Assembly: GCA_019415645.1 (NCBI GenBank)
Contig: DXYV01000059.1
Span: 1-13,477, forward strand
Length of the DNA: 13,477 bases
Reading direction: 5' to 3'
Origin: Clostridiales bacterium
GTDB lineage: Bacteria > Bacillota > Clostridia > Oscillospirales > Oscillospiraceae
The position numbers were made by a program, and so were the translations under genes. Shown piece after piece: positions 1 to 7,544 of the stretch. The notes beneath the pieces are model-generated. The model was not told where the DNA came from. It searched no databases and worked only from the letters and a program-made list of their open reading frames with translations. Positions within the stretch are counted from its first letter, which is position 1. Every line of letters starts with the position of its first letter.

Positions 1-1
1 G

Positions 2-163
2 GCCGACGAGCTGGCCACCGCCATGGAGTGCCGCTGCTATCACGGCGGCGATGGCCGCACCCGCCTGAAGGAGCTGCACTACCGTGCCTCCGACGTGGCC
101 TCTATCCTGGTTGCGCTTTTGTTCTGCGTCGCTATCGGCGTTTTGGGCCGGTACGGCCTGTAA
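2..163 (+). CDS. ecfT: ECF transporter transmembrane protein EcfT, C-terminal end only
   Basis: The window opens inside this gene; the last 53 codons are visible and end at TAA 161-163. The fragment has the cytoplasmic ATPase-coupling segment of EcfT (ADELATAMECRCYHGG, then RTRLKELHYR) and a last hydrophobic helix (about VASILVALLFCVAIGVLG) before the stop. In the family, EcfT is the membrane scaffold that links the two EcfA ATPases to a vitamin-binding S component for vitamin or metal uptake. In many Firmicutes the gene order is ecfA1-ecfA2-ecfT-truA, and truA follows here after 35 bases, which supports the call. The 5' part lies outside the window, so domain completeness cannot be judged. 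Confidence 0.85.
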   Translation, partial: ADELATAMECRCYHGGDGRTRLKELHYRASDVASILVALLFCVAIGVLGRYGL

Positions 164-198
164 GGGTCCGTCCCCATCTCTTTCTTTGCGAGGTCTTT

Positions 199-948
199 AT
201 GCGTAATATCGCTTTGAAGCTCAAATATATGGGCACCAATTATCACGGCTGGCAGGTCCAGAAGACCCACGCCTCCGTCGCGGAGACTTTGGAGCGCGCT
301 CTGGCTTCCGTGGTCTGCCACCCGGTCAAGGTAGTGGGCGCGGGCCGGACGGACGCCGGCGTCCATGCTCTGTGCTATGTGGCCAATTTCCATACGACGT
401 CCTCCATCCCCTGTGAGCGTCTGCCACTGGCAGTCAATACCCGGCTGCCGCAGGACATCGTGGTGTTTAAGGCGACAGAGGTATCGGAGGCTTTCAATGC
501 CATCGGCTCCTGTGAGAAAAAGGAATACACCTACCGAATTTACAATTCCCGTATTCGGGACCCTTTTTATGTCAATCGCGTGTGGTTTTACCCCAAGCAT
601 CTGGACGAGGCCGTGATGGCACAGGCGGCCGCCCAGTTTGTGGGCACCCACGATTTCCGGGCTGTCCGCTCCGTCGGTACGGAGACCCGGACTACAGTGC
701 GAACCGTACATTACTGCACGGTGGAACGGAGCGGTCCCCTCATCGAACTGAAGGTGTGCGCGGACGGCTTTCTTTATAACATGGTGCGCGCTATCGTGGG
801 CACCTGTGTTTATGCCGCGGAGGGCAAGCTGTCGCCAGAGGACATTCCGGACATTTTGGCCTCCGGCAACCGCACGCTGGCCGGTCCCACCGCTCCGCCG
901 GACGGCCTGTATATGAGCCGTCTCTGGTATCCGGAAGCGGTATTATAA
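199..948 (+). CDS. truA: tRNA pseudouridine(38-40) synthase TruA
   Basis: A 249-residue protein of normal TruA length. TruA converts uridine to pseudouridine at positions 38-40 in the anticodon arm of several tRNAs, in the cytoplasm. The N-terminus (LKYMGTNYHGWQ, residues 9-20) is typical, and the catalytic aspartate lies in GAGRTDAGVHA (about residues 47-57, D52). The second half has the DFRAVRS and FLYNMVRAIVG motifs (about residues 214-224 for the latter). The ATG at 199 was chosen over an in-frame ATG at 28 because family homology begins at MRNIALKLKY; the longer frame would overlap the end of ecfT. The SD is weak (GAGG at 190-193), so translation may be coupled to the gene upstream. It is likely co-transcribed with ecfT and the DUF5711 gene. 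Confidence 0.95.
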   Translation: MRNIALKLKYMGTNYHGWQVQKTHASVAETLERALASVVCHPVKVVGAGRTDAGVHALCYVANFHTTSSIPCERLPLAVNTRLPQDIVVFKATEVSEAFNAIGSCEKKEYTYRIYNSRIRDPFYVNRVWFYPKHLDEAVMAQAAAQFVGTHDFRAVRSVGTETRTTVRTVHYCTVERSGPLIELKVCADGFLYNMVRAIVGTCVYAAEGKLSPEDIPDILASGNRTLAGPTAPPDGLYMSRLWYPEAVL

Positions 949-980
949 TGTTTGAATTTTATGCATAATGAAGGTACTGT

Positions 981-2180
981 TTGACTATGGATAAAGAAGC
1001 CGGGTCCCGTCCCAAGAAAAAAACGAATATCCTGCTGCGCATTCTCTGCTTTCTGCTGGGGGTCGTCCTGGTGCTCGGCGCGGTGGGACTGATCGTGTTC
1101 CGCGACCAGATCAACCTGGATTCCATCCGGCGCTGGTTCTCTTATCGTACTCTGACGCTCAGCGACAGCGGACAAGCCGAATCCTTCCGCTATAACGGGA
1201 CCGTCAACGATGTGTTCGTGGATGTAAACGGCGACCTGCTGGTCTGCACGGGAAACGCAATCAGTCTCTACTCCGGCAGCGGGACCCAGTATATCGATCA
1301 GTCCGTAAAGATGAACGCGCCCGCAGCCGATGTGCAGGGCAGCTCCGCCGTGGTCTATGATGCGGGCGGCAGTGAGCTCTATGTGATCAAACAGCGTGAG
1401 CTGGTCTTCACTTTGGAAAGTTCCGGCACCTTACTGTCTGCCCATCTTAACGGAGCCGGTCAACTGGTCGTTGTATCGCAGGAGTCCGGTTTCCGCGGCG
1501 TGGTTACGGTTTATGACACTGCCTACGCACCGCAGACTGCCCTGCGCCTTTCCAGTTCCTATGTCATGGACGCCGATCTGTCCGACGACGGGCGCACCCT
1601 GGCCGTCGTCACCATTGGGCAGACGGGCGGTACCTTTGCGTCTACCCTCTCCCTCTATGACCTGTCCGGGACACCGGGAGAGGAGATCTCCTACGACGTG
1701 CTTCCCACTGCAACCTGCTCCCTGGGCAGCAGCGTGATTCTTACACTGAGCTTGGATTCGGCCCAGCGCCTGTGGGCTCTGGGCGACCAGGGGCTGTCGG
1801 TTCTGGACAGCTCCGCCTCCATTTTGGGTGTAGTAGACTGGTCAGACCGCTATTTGAAAACCTATTCCCTAGCTGGGGATGGTTTTGCCGTCGCGCTGCT
1901 GGGCAAATATCGGGCGGGCAGTCAGGCGGAGCTGATGGTAGTTGACAGCGAGGGCGTGCTGACTGGTTCGCTGGAATGGAACGAGCAGGTGCTCTCCGTG
2001 GACGCCTCCGGGCGCTATTTCGCGGTGCTGACGGCGGACCGTCTGGATATCTATACCCAGGATATGACCCTTTACAGCTCCCTGGAAGGCACCCAGAACG
2101 CCCGGAAGGTACTGCTCCGGGAGGATGGTTCCGCAATTCTGATTGCATCCGAAACCGCCCGGCTGTACGTTCCCTCCTAA
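981..2180 (+). CDS. DUF5711 family membrane-anchored beta-propeller protein
   Basis: About 399 residues. A short basic N-terminus is followed by one transmembrane helix (about residues 17-40, LLRILCFLLGVVLVLGAVGLIVF); the rest is predicted to lie outside the cell. That domain is rich in short beta strands spaced like propeller blades (for example GDLLVCTGNAISLYSGSG, GRTLAVVTIGQTGG, GRYFAVLTADRLDIYTQ), which fits the DUF5711 family. Its function is unknown; a scaffold or sensor role at the envelope is only a guess. The start is uncertain: AAGG at 971-974 favours TTG at 981 (6-base spacer), while ATG at 987 would have a 12-base spacer. It lies between truA and a CvpA-type gene on the same strand with short gaps, so it is probably in the same operon. 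Confidence 0.8.
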   Translation: MTMDKEAGSRPKKKTNILLRILCFLLGVVLVLGAVGLIVFRDQINLDSIRRWFSYRTLTLSDSGQAESFRYNGTVNDVFVDVNGDLLVCTGNAISLYSGSGTQYIDQSVKMNAPAADVQGSSAVVYDAGGSELYVIKQRELVFTLESSGTLLSAHLNGAGQLVVVSQESGFRGVVTVYDTAYAPQTALRLSSSYVMDADLSDDGRTLAVVTIGQTGGTFASTLSLYDLSGTPGEEISYDVLPTATCSLGSSVILTLSLDSAQRLWALGDQGLSVLDSSASILGVVDWSDRYLKTYSLAGDGFAVALLGKYRAGSQAELMVVDSEGVLTGSLEWNEQVLSVDASGRYFAVLTADRLDIYTQDMTLYSSLEGTQNARKVLLREDGSAILIASETARLYVPS

Positions 2181-2210
2181 TCTCTTTCCCCGAAAACCGA
2201 GGTGTTTCTT

Positions 2211-2942
2211 ATGATCTCCATTGTTTTAGATCTGATCGTTTTGGGCGTATTGGTCCTGTTCGCGGTTCTGGGCTGGAATAAGGGCCTGATTCTCTCCCTG
2301 TGCGGTCTGATCGCCTTTTTTGTGGCCTTTGCCGGCGCGAGCTTTGTCTCCAATGAATTTGGAGACAGCGTCAGCGGCGTGATTCAGCCCTACATCCAGT
2401 CCCGGGTCGAACAGGTCCTGGAGGATTCCCTTCAGACGGACGACACGCAGGATACGTCGGACACGCCGGCGACCTATACACCCACCGTACCCGGAAGCGT
2501 GCCGGAGCAGAGCAATCCCACGGACCAGTTCACGCTGGAGCAGGCGCTGGAGGCGCTGGCCCAGTCCCCGCTGTTCTCCGGCCTGCATCAGGCGCTGGAG
2601 GATGCGGTCCAAAACAGCGTCATCCAAATCGTCACCACGGCTTCCGCCGCCATCGCCGGCTATCTGGCCGGGCAGATTGCCAAGACCGGCCTGTTCCTGG
2701 TGACCTTCTTCCTGATTCTGCTGGTCTGGTGGCTGCTCAGCCATGCCCTGGATCTGGCCTGCCGCCTGCCAGTGCTCCACACCCTTAACGGTGCGGGCGG
2801 CCTGGTCATCGGCCTGCTGAAGGGTCTGATCTTGGTGCTGGTCGTCGCCTGGCTTCTCTCCCTGCTGGATGTGCTGCCCCGCGATGCGGTGGAACAGACC
2901 TTCCTGCTGCGCCGCTTTATGAATTTTCAAATTTTATCATAA
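2211..2942 (+). CDS. CvpA family membrane protein
   Basis: A 243-residue protein. The N-terminus has two close hydrophobic helices (about residues 4-20 and 25-45) with the CvpA signature of an LDLIV start and a GWNKGLI turn. A polar loop rich in Thr, Asp, Pro and Gln follows (about residues 70-115, TDDTQDTSDTPATYTPT), and then two or more C-terminal helices (about residues 150-180 and 195-220, with GLVIGLLKGLILVLVVAWLLSLL). CvpA-type proteins are inner-membrane proteins linked to colicin V production in E. coli and to envelope stress tolerance elsewhere; the molecular role is not settled. ATG 2211 has GAGGTG at 2199-2204 with a fitting spacer; an in-frame GTG at 2202 lies inside that SD and is rejected. 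It probably belongs to the truA-DUF5711 operon. Confidence 0.8.
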   Translation: MISIVLDLIVLGVLVLFAVLGWNKGLILSLCGLIAFFVAFAGASFVSNEFGDSVSGVIQPYIQSRVEQVLEDSLQTDDTQDTSDTPATYTPTVPGSVPEQSNPTDQFTLEQALEALAQSPLFSGLHQALEDAVQNSVIQIVTTASAAIAGYLAGQIAKTGLFLVTFFLILLVWWLLSHALDLACRLPVLHTLNGAGGLVIGLLKGLILVLVVAWLLSLLDVLPRDAVEQTFLLRRFMNFQILS

Positions 2943-2959
2943 ATTTCCGCCAAAACTTC

Positions 2960-2988
2960 ATGACTTGTTCATAAATGCGTGCTACAAT
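2960..2988 (+). promoter_or_regulatory. Candidate sigma-A promoter of the Clp ATPase gene
   Basis: ATGACT (2960-2965) and TACAAT (2983-2988) are separated by 17 bases. Four of six bases match the -35 consensus and five of six the -10. Transcription would start near 2995, and an AAAGGAG ribosome binding site follows at 3017-3023. No CtsR direct repeat or CIRCE inverted repeat is visible here, so classical Firmicute heat-shock control is not supported. Confidence 0.5.
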
Positions 2989-3033
2989 TCCCAGTAAATT
3001 AGTATTCTTCTACCCGAAAGGAGTTGCTTCTCT

Positions 3034-5595
3034 ATGCAACCCACACTTTGCAGCCGCTGCCACAAGAACGTGGCAGTGGTATTTGTCACGAAAATTGAAA
3101 ATGGCGAGACCAAAAACGAGGGACTCTGCCTGAAATGCGCCCGGGAGCTTGGAATCAAGCCCGTGGATGATATGATTCAGAAGATGGGTCTGTCCGACGA
3201 AGATCTGGATGGGCTCAGCTCGGAAATGATGTCCGCGTTTGGCGGAGCCGAGGGCGTGGAGAGTCTCTTCAACAACAATCCCGATTCCAACGAGAACGAC
3301 GAGGACGAGGGGCAGACCGCTACCTTCCCCTTCCTGAACCGATTGTTCGGCGGTCAGAACAACAATCCGCCTCCGTCCAACAACGCGAACGGCGAGTCCG
3401 GTGCTTCCTCCCACGAGGACCGCTCCGGCAACGGCAAGGGGGAGCGCCATTCCAAGCGCAAATTCCTGGAAAACTACTGCATCTCCCTGACGCAGAAGGC
3501 TGCGGACGGAAAGCTGGACAACATCGTCGGCCGTGACGAGGAGATTCAGCGCACCATTCAGATTCTCAACCGCCGGCAGAAAAACAACCCCTGTCTGATC
3601 GGCGAGCCCGGCGTAGGCAAAACCGCCATTGCGGAGGGCCTTGCCCAGCGAATCTACAACCATCAGGTCCCCTACAAGCTGGCAGACAAAGAGGTCTATC
3701 TGCTGGACCTGACTGCGCTGGTGGCGGGCACCCAGTTCCGCGGCCAATTCGAGTCCCGCATGAAGGGGCTGATCGACGAGGTCAAAAAACTGGGCAATAT
3801 TATTCTGGTTATCGACGAGGTCCATAACATTGTGGGCGCCGGCGACGCCGAGGGCTCCATGAACGCTGCGAATATTCTGAAGCCCGCTCTGTCCCGCGGC
3901 GAGATCCAGGTGATCGGCGCCACGACCCTGGCGGAGTATCGGAAATACATCGAAAAGGATTCCGCTCTGGAGCGCCGTTTCCAACCGGTCATGGTGGACG
4001 AACCCTCCATTGAGGATTCGGTCAAGATCATCGAGGGAATCGCGCCCTATTATGAGAAGTACCACCACGTCACCATCTCCCCCGCTGTGGCCCGGCTGGC
4101 GGTGACCATGAGCGAGCGCTATATCACCGACCGCTATCTGCCCGATAAGGCCATCGACCTAATCGACGAGGCCTGCTCGGACGTAAACCTGCACAACCAA
4201 GCGCTGGCCCGACTGGCAGAGATCGACAAGGAATTGGCCGACTACGCCAAAGAGACCGAGGTCGTCCTGGCCGCCACCAATGGCAAGGGAGACGCCCGGC
4301 TGACCGAGCTGACCCAGAAAGAGACTCAGGTTCAAAAGACCAAGGACGCCATGGAGGTCGCCATCGCTCAGGACGAACGCAATGCCTCCACGCCCAACGA
4401 TCCCGCATTTCGGGAGCGTCAGGCCGGACGGCGGCAGCAGGTCATGACCTACCAGCGGCAGCTCTCCGATCTGGCGGGACAAAAGCAGGCCATTTTGGAT
4501 GAGATCAACGGCAAGGCTTACCAGCGCCTGGCCGAGCTCAAGAGCCGCCAGGCCAAGCTCTATCAGGAGCGCGCTGCCCTGGAGTCCGAAGCCACTCCCG
4601 CCCTGACCGTGGCTCACCTGGCCCGGGTCATTGAGCTGTGGACCAAGATTCCCGCCAGTCAGATTCAGGAGCAGGAGTTTGAGCGGCTGGCGAAGCTGGA
4701 GGACCGCCTCAAGCAGCACATTGTAGGCCAGGATGAAGCGGTACACGCCGTGGCCGCCGCGATTCGGCGCGGCCGGGTGGGAATCTCCGCCAAGCATAAG
4801 CCTGTCTCCTTTATCTTTGTCGGCTCCACCGGCGTAGGAAAGACCGAGCTGGTCAAACAGCTGGCCGCTGACCTGTTCAACACGCCGGAGTCCCTCATCC
4901 GGCTGGATATGTCCGAGTTTATGGAGAAGCACTCGGTCTCCCGCATCATCGGTTCGCCCCCGGGCTATGTGGGCTACGACGACGCCGGGCAGCTGACCGA
5001 AAAGATCCGGCGCAAGCCCTACTCGGTCATCCTGTTTGACGAGATCGAGAAGGCCCATCCGGATGTGCTCAACGTACTTTTGCAGATTCTGGACGACGGC
5101 CGCATCTCCGACGCCCACGGCAAAGTGGTCAACTTTGAAAATACCGTCATCGTGATGACCTCCAACGCCGGCAGCGACACCAAGGGCAGCGGCTCGGTCG
5201 GCTTTGGCCGCACGGCCAATGAACAGGGCAAGGAGCGGGTCATGAAGGCCCTGGAGGGCTTCCTGCGGCCCGAGTTTCTCAACCGCGTGGACGAGATCGT
5301 CTACTTCAACCGTCTGACCGAGGAGAACTTCAAGTCGATTGCCAACATCATGCTCACAGAGCTGAAAAACACGCTGGCAGAGAAGGGCATCCAATTCCAC
5401 TACGACGACTCTCTGCTGGATTATCTGGTACGGAAGTCCTACTCCATGGCCTATGGCGCCCGCAACCTGCGCCGCCAGATTCAGAAGGACCTGGAGGACC
5501 CCATCGCCACCCGAATCATCGAGAGCTACGCCTCTCCCCTGTCTGGCATCTCGGTCTCCGTCCCGGAGGATACGCCGGTCTTTACCACAATTTAA
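3034..5595 (+). CDS. Clp/HSP100 AAA+ ATPase, ClpC-like, with N-terminal McsA-like zinc finger
   Basis: An 853-residue unfoldase with two AAA+ modules. AAA1 has Walker A GEPGVGKT (190-197), Walker B ILVIDE (257-262) and arginine fingers in ALERRF (R314-R315). AAA2 has Walker A GSTGVGKT (597-604), Walker B VILFDE (665-670), an arginine finger in FLNRVDE (R751) and sensor 2 GARNLRR (808-814). The segment SVGF at 721-724 matches the ClpP-docking loop of ClpC and ClpX, so it probably feeds ClpP. The N-terminus lacks the Clp-N repeat domain. Instead it has CSRC (C6, C9) and CLKC (C32, C35), a four-cysteine finger like that of McsA, then an Asn/Gly-rich linker (about 80-140). The middle coiled-coil region (about 382-523) is longer than in B. 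subtilis ClpC and closer to ClpB in length. The gene has its own promoter and a strong terminator. Confidence 0.9.
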   Translation: MQPTLCSRCHKNVAVVFVTKIENGETKNEGLCLKCARELGIKPVDDMIQKMGLSDEDLDGLSSEMMSAFGGAEGVESLFNNNPDSNENDEDEGQTATFPFLNRLFGGQNNNPPPSNNANGESGASSHEDRSGNGKGERHSKRKFLENYCISLTQKAADGKLDNIVGRDEEIQRTIQILNRRQKNNPCLIGEPGVGKTAIAEGLAQRIYNHQVPYKLADKEVYLLDLTALVAGTQFRGQFESRMKGLIDEVKKLGNIILVIDEVHNIVGAGDAEGSMNAANILKPALSRGEIQVIGATTLAEYRKYIEKDSALERRFQPVMVDEPSIEDSVKIIEGIAPYYEKYHHVTISPAVARLAVTMSERYITDRYLPDKAIDLIDEACSDVNLHNQALARLAEIDKELADYAKETEVVLAATNGKGDARLTELTQKETQVQKTKDAMEVAIAQDERNASTPNDPAFRERQAGRRQQVMTYQRQLSDLAGQKQAILDEINGKAYQRLAELKSRQAKLYQERAALESEATPALTVAHLARVIELWTKIPASQIQEQEFERLAKLEDRLKQHIVGQDEAVHAVAAAIRRGRVGISAKHKPVSFIFVGSTGVGKTELVKQLAADLFNTPESLIRLDMSEFMEKHSVSRIIGSPPGYVGYDDAGQLTEKIRRKPYSVILFDEIEKAHPDVLNVLLQILDDGRISDAHGKVVNFENTVIVMTSNAGSDTKGSGSVGFGRTANEQGKERVMKALEGFLRPEFLNRVDEIVYFNRLTEENFKSIANIMLTELKNTLAEKGIQFHYDDSLLDYLVRKSYSMAYGARNLRRQIQKDLEDPIATRIIESYASPLSGISVSVPEDTPVFTTI

Positions 5596-5606
5596 CCCCA
5601 TGAATC

Positions 5607-5644
5607 AAACATCCGGCAGGCCCCGCAGGGCCTGCCGGATGTTT
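5607..5644. terminator. Bidirectional intrinsic terminator between convergent genes
   Basis: A perfect 17-bp inverted repeat (5607-5623 with 5628-5644) with a 4-base loop. The outer end of the stem is AAA on the left and TTT on the right, giving a short U run in either direction. It lies 12 bases after the Clp stop codon and 36 bases beyond the hydrolase stop codon on the other strand, so it can end both transcripts. Confidence 0.85.
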
Positions 5645-5679
5645 CTTACGTTCTCCGGAACGCAGTCCGGCCCCGCTTG

Positions 5680-6657
5680 TCAGAACATCTCCAGTAAGAA
5701 CCGTCCTATGCTCTCCATGGCCTCGTTGGCCTTTTTCATGGGGAACATCTGAAACACATGCCACAGATCGTTCCAGACCTCCAGACGGCAGGGCACCCCC
5801 GCCATCACCAGCCGGTCCCGCAGGCGGACCGAATCGGAAAGCAGGATCTCATTGCTGCCGGCCTGGATAAAGACCGGTGGGAAGCCCGAGAGGTCGCCGA
5901 ACAGCGGCGAAAGCATTGGATTTGAAAAATCTGCCTCTTCGCCCGCATAGGCCGCCCGGACCGCACGAATGTAATCGTTGGTGATCATGGGGTCGATCTC
6001 CACATTCTCCACATAGGACTTTCCGCTGGAGGTCAGATCGGTCCAGGGAGACATGAGAATGAGCGCCTTGGGCAACATCCGCCGCTGTTCCTTCAGGGTC
6101 AGCGTCAGGCAAAGGGCCAGATTTCCCCCTGCTGAGTCGCCGGCCACAATCACATCCCTGGCTCCATACCCCTGATGCATGAGATAGTCCCAGGCGTGCA
6201 CCGCGTCCTCCAGGGCCGCCGGATAGGGGTGCTCCGGCGCCAGCCGATATTCAAAGGAGAGCACTTCATAGCCGGTCACATAAGCCAGTTTAGAGGACAG
6301 GATCTTGGCATAGCCCAGGTTTCCGCTGGTATAGCCGCCGCCATGGCAGTATAAAATGGCGTGCTTGCGGTCGTGGCCCCGTTCCGGCCGGGTCCAGGCC
6401 GCCGGCATGGGGCCCAGCTTGAAGGGTTCCCAGGCGATTCCGAGCATGGGCGAAATCAGCCGGCCCAGCAGTTCCTGGCCCTTGCGTTGGCGTTCCAGGT
6501 CTTCCGGCGCCAGAGACGCCGGATTGGTGGCGGAGTGAATGGCCTTCAGCGCACGCATCAGCGGCCCCAGCTGAGCCTGTTCGGATTTCTTCTCCCGCCG
6601 CTTGCTGTTCAGTGTTGTCCGGTCAATTTTCAGCTTGCGGGCGTTTTTTTCCTCCAT
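5680..6657 (-). CDS. Alpha/beta-hydrolase, hormone-sensitive-lipase type esterase
   Basis: A 325-residue carboxylic-ester hydrolase of the HSL/acetyl-esterase group. Seen in sequence: oxyanion-hole motif HGGG (105-108), nucleophile elbow GDSAGG (173-178, Ser175), the RLAPEHPYPAALED segment (138-151) typical of this group, and a C-terminal His in DLWHVF (His300). The third catalytic residue is probably Glu270 in GSNEILLSDS, where many relatives have Asp in a DPL motif. There is no signal peptide and the N-terminus is strongly basic (residues 5-25), so it is probably cytoplasmic. The substrate is unknown; short-chain acyl esters are usual for the family. ATG at 6657 was chosen because GAGGTG lies 7 bases upstream; a longer frame reaching 6753 runs back into a hairpin region and lacks an SD. 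It converges with the Clp gene. Confidence 0.88.
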   Translation of the reverse strand: MEEKNARKLKIDRTTLNSKRREKKSEQAQLGPLMRALKAIHSATNPASLAPEDLERQRKGQELLGRLISPMLGIAWEPFKLGPMPAAWTRPERGHDRKHAILYCHGGGYTSGNLGYAKILSSKLAYVTGYEVLSFEYRLAPEHPYPAALEDAVHAWDYLMHQGYGARDVIVAGDSAGGNLALCLTLTLKEQRRMLPKALILMSPWTDLTSSGKSYVENVEIDPMITNDYIRAVRAAYAGEEADFSNPMLSPLFGDLSGFPPVFIQAGSNEILLSDSVRLRDRLVMAGVPCRLEVWNDLWHVFQMFPMKKANEAMESIGRFLLEMF

Positions 6658-6729
6658 GGGTTTCACCTCGTCGTTCGTCTGCCGTGGGATGGCGTACCAC
6701 AAGCCGCACTTCTTGTATGCGGCAGGCCT

Positions 6730-6758
6730 ATTGTAACAATGGCTGAATTCCATAAAAA
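6730..6758 (-). promoter_or_regulatory. Candidate promoter of the hydrolase gene
   Basis: On the minus strand a TACAAT -10 (6730-6735) is preceded by TTTTTA (6753-6758) with a 17-base spacer. The -10 is good and the -35 is weak (three of six). Its -35 overlaps the end of the terminator-like hairpin of the upstream unit. Transcription from here would give a leader of about 65 bases. Confidence 0.4.
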
Positions 6759-6833
6759 CAGCTCAAAAGAGCCGTTTTTATAGAATTGCGCGGCAACCGC
6801 CGCGCGAACAAACCGATTTGCGGTTTATTCAGT
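6750..6833 (-). ncRNA. Candidate small RNA or attenuator leader, three hairpins
   Basis: Downstream of a strong minus-strand promoter (6840-6868) the transcript would fold into three successive hairpins. They are a 6-bp stem AAACCG/CGGTTT (6810-6815 with 6821-6826), a 7-bp GC-only stem with a 4-base loop (6788-6794 with 6799-6805), and an imperfect stem around 6754-6780 whose 3' arm ends in a run of five U, like an intrinsic terminator. The terminator arm is part of a larger imperfect 20-bp inverted repeat (6745-6764 with 6769-6788). There is no SD or credible reading frame; the only ATG near the start gives four codons. The unit would be about 80-85 nt. Either it is a free small RNA, or the hairpins control read-through into the hydrolase gene about 95 bases further on. 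No known RNA family was recognised. Confidence 0.45.
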
Positions 6834-6839
6834 AGACAT

Positions 6840-6868
6840 ATTGTAGCACAACAAAACGCCGCCGTCAA
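6840..6868 (-). promoter_or_regulatory. Strong sigma-A type promoter on minus strand
   Basis: TTGACG (6863-6868) and TACAAT (6840-6845), read on the minus strand, are separated by exactly 17 bases; each box matches consensus at five of six positions. The expected start site is near 6833. No coding region follows directly, only the three-hairpin unit and then the hydrolase gene, which makes this promoter stand out. Confidence 0.65.
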
Positions 6869-6981
6869 AGTCCAGAACACACCAAATGGGCCTCTCCCTA
6901 GCGTCAGGCACTTCGGGTGGCAGTGGAGCGGCCGCAGAGACTGCTGAGCGGAGTCATAGGAGGAACAGAACAACTATAAAA

Positions 6982-7011
6982 GGCGGGAACCTCTGCAACA
7001 ATGCTCCCGTC
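6982..7011 (-). terminator. Intrinsic terminator of the small membrane protein gene
   Basis: A 7-bp stem (6982-6988 with 7005-7011, one G-U pair), followed on the minus strand by TTTTATAG. It lies 22 bases beyond the stop codon of the gene at 7034-7462. Its sequence resembles the terminator at 7761-7793, including the shared ATGCTCCCG arm. Between this hairpin and the promoter at 6868 I see no gene. Confidence 0.6.
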
Positions 7012-7033
7012 TCTCCTAAAATACGCCAACAAA

Positions 7034-7462
7034 CTATAAAGATGCCTCAAAGTAAAACCAGTTTGTATCTAACCTACGAACAATACCTTGATTATCTCCC
7101 GCCCCATTCCATCTCCATTCTTGTTCAGAAATGGGTATCAGTACTTCATTTGCATTCTGAAAGGAAACTGGCTCATTGTCAAATGAATAGAAAAAGCCAT
7201 AATACTTTGAAGCTGAGACAATTCCCCGACTAACCACAATATATTCGACAATGGGATGTTCCCCGTCCCAATAGTTAACTGTAATATTTAATCTGCTGGA
7301 TGTCCGGCCTGTTTCAATAGTGCTCAAAATATCTTCTTCTAAAGTTGTTCTATGATTGTTGAAGTAGCGTATTGTTCTTTTTTGGGGAGTATTTATCACA
7401 CCAATAACAAATACAACGCAAAAAAGCAGCAAAAGTAAAGAGATTCCTTTCTTATGCTTCAT
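7034..7462 (-). CDS. Small membrane-anchored or secreted protein, function unknown
   Basis: A 142-residue protein that I do not recognise. The N-terminus MKHKKG is followed by a hydrophobic stretch (about residues 7-24, ISLLLLLFCVVFVIGVIN), which is a signal peptide or single membrane anchor; there is no lipobox. The remaining part (about 115 residues) is polar and rich in aromatic residues, with strand-like segments (NITVNYWDG, PIVEYIVVSRG, KYYGFFYSF) and a C-terminus WFYFEASL, suggesting a small extracytoplasmic beta domain. The ATG at 7462 was chosen because a purine-rich GGGGGGAGG lies 6 bases upstream and the signal sequence starts there. Its base composition is clearly AT-richer than the flanking chromosomal and conjugative genes, and remnants of mobile DNA lie next to it, so it was probably acquired by transfer. 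Confidence 0.65.
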   Translation of the reverse strand: MKHKKGISLLLLLFCVVFVIGVINTPQKRTIRYFNNHRTTLEEDILSTIETGRTSSRLNITVNYWDGEHPIVEYIVVSRGIVSASKYYGFFYSFDNEPVSFQNANEVLIPISEQEWRWNGAGDNQGIVRRLDTNWFYFEASL

Positions 7463-7515
7463 GGGTGGCCTCCCCCCAATTCCTTCTCCGCAAATATCAG
7501 TTTGCCTGCCCCAAT

Positions 7516-7544
7516 ATGGTATCAGTACAGATGACAAAAATCAA
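7516..7544 (-). promoter_or_regulatory. Weak candidate promoter of the small membrane protein gene
   Basis: On the minus strand TTGATT (7539-7544) and TACCAT (7516-7521) have a 17-base spacer; each box matches consensus at four of six positions. The leader would be about 47 bases. The -35 box abuts the hairpin at 7544-7568. Confidence 0.3.

Noticed and set aside
2943..3033. Heat-shock operators (CtsR or CIRCE) in front of the Clp gene
   Set aside because: No GGTCAAA direct repeat and no TTAGCACTC/GAGTGCTAA inverted repeat can be found there.
4159..5601. A 480-codon open frame on the minus strand opposite the Clp gene, with another at 3010-4068
   Set aside because: Both lie antisense to a complete Clp ATPase with intact motifs. 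GC-rich codon use produces such antisense frames, and they have no SD and no recognisable domains.
6886..7233. A plus-strand frame of 115 codons overlapping the small minus-strand gene
   Set aside because: It has no SD, crosses the terminator at 6982-7011, and its sequence in the overlap is the complement of a better-supported gene with a signal sequence.
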